This document shows, one piece after another, positions 30,072-32,061 of a stretch of 32,061 nt of DNA; positions within the stretch are counted from its first letter, which is position 1; the number at the start of each line of letters is the position of its first letter. The translations under genes were made by a program, and so were the position numbers. The notes beneath the pieces are model-generated. The model was not told where the DNA came from. It searched no databases and saw only the letters and a program-made list of their open reading frames with translations. Source of the DNA: a bacterium (GTDB lineage: Bacteria; Sysuimicrobiota; Sysuimicrobiia; Sysuimicrobiales; Humicultoraceae); NCBI GenBank assembly GCA_030018905.1, contig JASEHJ010000012.1, forward strand, positions 1-32,061. Direction: 5' to 3'.

Positions 30072-31137
30072 CCGCCGGCGGTCCCGCCGGTGCGGGCGAT
30101 CTGGCCGACGCGAGCTTGGAGGCGCGCACGCCCAACAGCCGCACCGGGCGGTCCACGACCACCTTGTCGAGGAGGGCCACCGCGACCTCCGCCATCGCGG
30201 CACGGTCGTCTATCACAGCGGGCAGTGTGCACGAGCGCGATACCGTTCGGAACGTGGCAAACCGGACCTTCAGCGTGACCGTGGTGGCACTATAGCCCTG
30301 CTCCCTCAAGTCGTCCGCGACCCGGCCGGCCAGACGCGCGACCGCCTCGCGCATCGCCTCGATCCTCCGCAGGTCCACCTGGAAGGTGTGCTCCCGGCTG
30401 ACCGACCTGGGTTCCCACTCGGTCTGCACCGGGCTCTCGTCAATGCCACGGGCGATGCGGTGCAGGTAGGCACCGAGCCGCGGCCCGTACTCCTCCTGGA
30501 GCCGTTCCAGAGGGATCCCGGCCAGGTCGCCTACGGTGTTCACCCCGAAAACCTGGTGCAGCCGCGCGGCGGTCTTGGGCCCGACGCCCCATAGGGTGGT
30601 GACGGGCAACGGCGCGAGGCGCGCTTCTACATCTCTCTCCGGGATCACGGTCAGGCCGGCCGGCTTGTTGAGGCCGGAGGCGATCTTGGCCACGAGCTTG
30701 TTCGGTCCCACGCCGACCGACGCCGTCAGCAGCAGCTCGGAGGCAATGCGTTCTTGAATGGCCCGGGCGATGGCCTCGCCCGGTTCCGGAAGGTCGGTGA
30801 CGTCAAGGAACGCCTCGTCCAGGCCCAGCGACTGCAGGCGGGCGCCGGTGTCACGCAGGATCGCGTGCATCCGCTCGGAAACCTCCCTGTATGCCTGGAA
30901 GTCCACCGGCAGAAAGACCGCCTGCGGGCACCGTTGGTAGGCGGTGCGCAGCGGCAGACCCGAGTGCACGCCGAAAGGGCGGGCTTCGTAGGAAGCGGTG
31001 GAGACCACGCCACGCTCGCTCGGATCGCCTCTTCCGCCAACGACGACAGGGCGCCCGCGCAGCTCGGGCCGCCGCAACTGCTCAACCGCGGCGAAGAACG
31101 CATCCATGTCCACGTGCAGGATCGTGCGACCGGGCAT
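30055..31137 (-). CDS. dinB: DNA polymerase IV, Y family
   Basis: The 360-residue translesion polymerase has ILHVDMDAFFAAVE at the start (D10 and D12), the catalytic D107-E108 in SLGLDEAFLDVT, the ASVGVGPNKLVAKIASGLNKP block, a helix-hairpin-helix (LWGVGPKTAARLHQ, TVGDLAGI) and a little-finger domain ending in V-RLLGVRAS. The Ser usually two residues before the DE pair is Gly here (LGLDE). A beta-clamp motif is not obvious at the C-terminus, which ends in a Pro/Ala-rich tail. ATG at 31137 follows AGGTGG with good spacing; an ATG two codons upstream sits on that site. Confidence 0.95.
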   Translation of the reverse strand: MPGRTILHVDMDAFFAAVEQLRRPELRGRPVVVGGRGDPSERGVVSTASYEARPFGVHSGLPLRTAYQRCPQAVFLPVDFQAYREVSERMHAILRDTGARLQSLGLDEAFLDVTDLPEPGEAIARAIQERIASELLLTASVGVGPNKLVAKIASGLNKPAGLTVIPERDVEARLAPLPVTTLWGVGPKTAARLHQVFGVNTVGDLAGIPLERLQEEYGPRLGAYLHRIARGIDESPVQTEWEPRSVSREHTFQVDLRRIEAMREAVARLAGRVADDLREQGYSATTVTLKVRFATFRTVSRSCTLPAVIDDRAAMAEVAVALLDKVVVDRPVRLLGVRASKLASARSPAPAGPPAATPAP

Positions 31138-31238
31138 AAGCATCCCACCTGAGGCAGTTCGCGGTGTTCGGTGGCGCGTTCCTACCATGAGGAAGAGAAC
31201 TGTCGGCGGCGCGTGTCCACCGTGAGGAGGGAAGGTAG

Positions 31239-31988
31239 ATGATCAGGTTCGACGGAAAGGCGATGCTGGTCACCGGAGGCACCGCCGGGATCGGGCTCGC
31301 CACCGCGCGTCTGGCCCTGGAGCTGGGAGCCCGGGTGGCGGTTGCGGGGCGGGACCCTGCCCGCGGCCGAGGGGCGGCCGCCGGGCTCGGCGACGGCGCG
31401 CTCTTCATCGAGGCCGACGTCGCGCGCGAAGAGGACGTGCGGCGCATGGTTGCCGGGGTGCTCGAGCGGTTCGGCCGGCTGGACGTCTTGGTCAATAACG
31501 CCGGGTTGATCCGCCGCAGGCCCGTTCTCGAAGAGGAGCCGGAGGGCTGGGACCACCTGATGGCCACAAACCTCCGCGGGGTCTTCCTGTGCTGCAGGTA
31601 CGCGCTCCCGGCGCTCATCGCGAGCCGGGGCGCGATCGTCAACGTGTCCTCGCGCCTGGCATTCGCTTCTGCCGCGGGCCGCACACCCGCCTACGACGCC
31701 AGCAAGGCCGGGGTTGCCGCGCTGACGCGCTCGCTGGCCGTGCGCTACGGTCCGGACGGCGTGCGCTGCAACGCGGTCTGCCCCGGGTTTGTGCCGACCG
31801 ACCTGAACCGCGACTCCTGGGAGGCGTGGACGCCGGAGCATCGCGCGCAGGTCATCCAGACCTATCCCCTGCGCCGTCTGGGGACGCCGGAGGACGCGGC
31901 GCGGGCGATTCTGTTCCTGGCTTCGGACGCGGCCTCCTGGATCAGCGGGGCTGCGCTCCTGGTGGACGGCGGGCTGTCGGCGGCATGA
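31239..31988 (+). CDS. SDR family NAD(P)-dependent oxidoreductase
   Basis: The 249-residue classical short-chain dehydrogenase has the cofactor motif TGGTAGIG (12-19), NNAG (86-89), and the catalytic set N111, S138, Y152 and K156 (YDASK), plus the C-terminal SGAALLVDGGLSA. The residue after the second strand (AGRDPARGRG) has Arg at the site that favours NADP(H). It is cytoplasmic; the substrate (sugar, keto acid or fatty acyl) cannot be told. ATG at 31239 follows GAGGAGGGAAGG. It is divergent from dinB, with about 100 bases between them. Confidence 0.92.
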   Translation: MIRFDGKAMLVTGGTAGIGLATARLALELGARVAVAGRDPARGRGAAAGLGDGALFIEADVAREEDVRRMVAGVLERFGRLDVLVNNAGLIRRRPVLEEEPEGWDHLMATNLRGVFLCCRYALPALIASRGAIVNVSSRLAFASAAGRTPAYDASKAGVAALTRSLAVRYGPDGVRCNAVCPGFVPTDLNRDSWEAWTPEHRAQVIQTYPLRRLGTPEDAARAILFLASDAASWISGAALLVDGGLSAA

Positions 31989-32033
31989 AAGGCAGGGCCC
32001 CAACAGCGGTGCCCCGCCCGGCCGCGCGCCCTC

Positions 32034-32061
32034 TTGACTTAGGTTTCGCTATATAGTACTG
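32034..32061 (+). promoter_or_regulatory. Partial promoter at the right edge
   Basis: TTGACT (32034-32039) is followed by an AT-rich stretch, unusual for this DNA, that runs into the window edge. A -10 at 17 bases would start with TACTG at 32057 and be cut off; closer TATA-like hexamers have too short a spacer. It probably drives a gene just outside the window. Confidence 0.45.

Noticed and set aside
31157-31181. Three GTTC half-sites upstream of dinB, like a LexA box
   Set aside because: The spacings (five and eight bases between copies) match neither the GTTC-N7-GTTC nor the inverted CGAAC-N4-GTTCG box, and four-base words are common by chance.
31188-31225. Twelve-codon frame (MRKRTVGGACPP) just before the SDR gene
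   Set aside because: There is no binding site before it, and it looks like chance sequence; only its position upstream of a gene drew attention.
1-32061. Mobile elements, CRISPR arrays, tRNA or rRNA genes
   Set aside because: I found no transposase or integrase motifs, no spaced direct repeats of CRISPR type, and no tRNA cloverleaf or rRNA sequence on either strand by eye.

Overview
The window is a GC-rich bacterial chromosome segment (about two thirds G+C by eye), densely packed with genes. I count 34 protein genes plus one doubtful short peptide. I see no rRNA, tRNA, CRISPR array, insertion sequence or phage gene. No single gene fixes the taxon. The long CTC-type ribosomal protein bL25, the UPF0182 membrane protein, the tungsten-type aldehyde ferredoxin oxidoreductase and the N-succinylamino-acid-racemase-type cluster fit a free-living, possibly thermophilic member of a deep high-GC lineage (Terrabacteria or Armatimonadota-like). 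That placement is inference.

Layout. (1) 1-4370, plus strand: an envelope cluster of a DUF3105 protein (cut by the window edge), a tandem DUF305 protein, a SHOCT membrane protein, a secreted unknown, a DUF302 protein, a NapH-type membrane iron-sulfur protein, and a two-helix protein with a Met/His-rich outer loop and a zinc ribbon. It looks like a periplasmic metal/redox module, possibly for copper. (2) 4381-8585: a divergent metallo-beta-lactamase-fold hydrolase, then rplY (bL25), pth, a stand-alone sulfite-oxidase-type Moco domain and an MFS transporter. (3) 8608-13195, minus strand: from the promoter at 13203-13231 run a DUF59 Fe-S assembly-type protein, a lipoprotein, an uncharacterised protein, a secreted amidohydrolase with a degenerate metal motif, and an AMIN/phosphodiester-glycosidase protein. 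(4) 13256-16454: a UPF0182 protein and a small secreted protein. (5) 16466-21184: a MenC/N-acylamino acid racemase coupled to a COG3375-type GNAT, divergent from two tandem M20 peptidases. This gene set matches the known D-to-L amino acid conversion route through N-succinyl amino acids. (6) 21194-23544, minus strand: pncB and corA.

(7) 23640-29561 is the most interesting region. A structured leader resembling a molybdenum/tungsten-cofactor riboswitch precedes five overlapping genes: an aldehyde ferredoxin oxidoreductase, two ubiquitin-like ThiS/MoaD proteins without a C-terminal diglycine, a MoaD-MoeA fusion whose diglycine is internal, and a MoeA fused to a periplasmic-binding-protein-like domain. 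This looks like a self-contained cassette for making and loading the tungsten/molybdenum pyranopterin cofactor. (8) 29598-31988: a peroxiredoxin, a convergent DNA polymerase IV and an SDR oxidoreductase. A partial promoter lies at the right edge.
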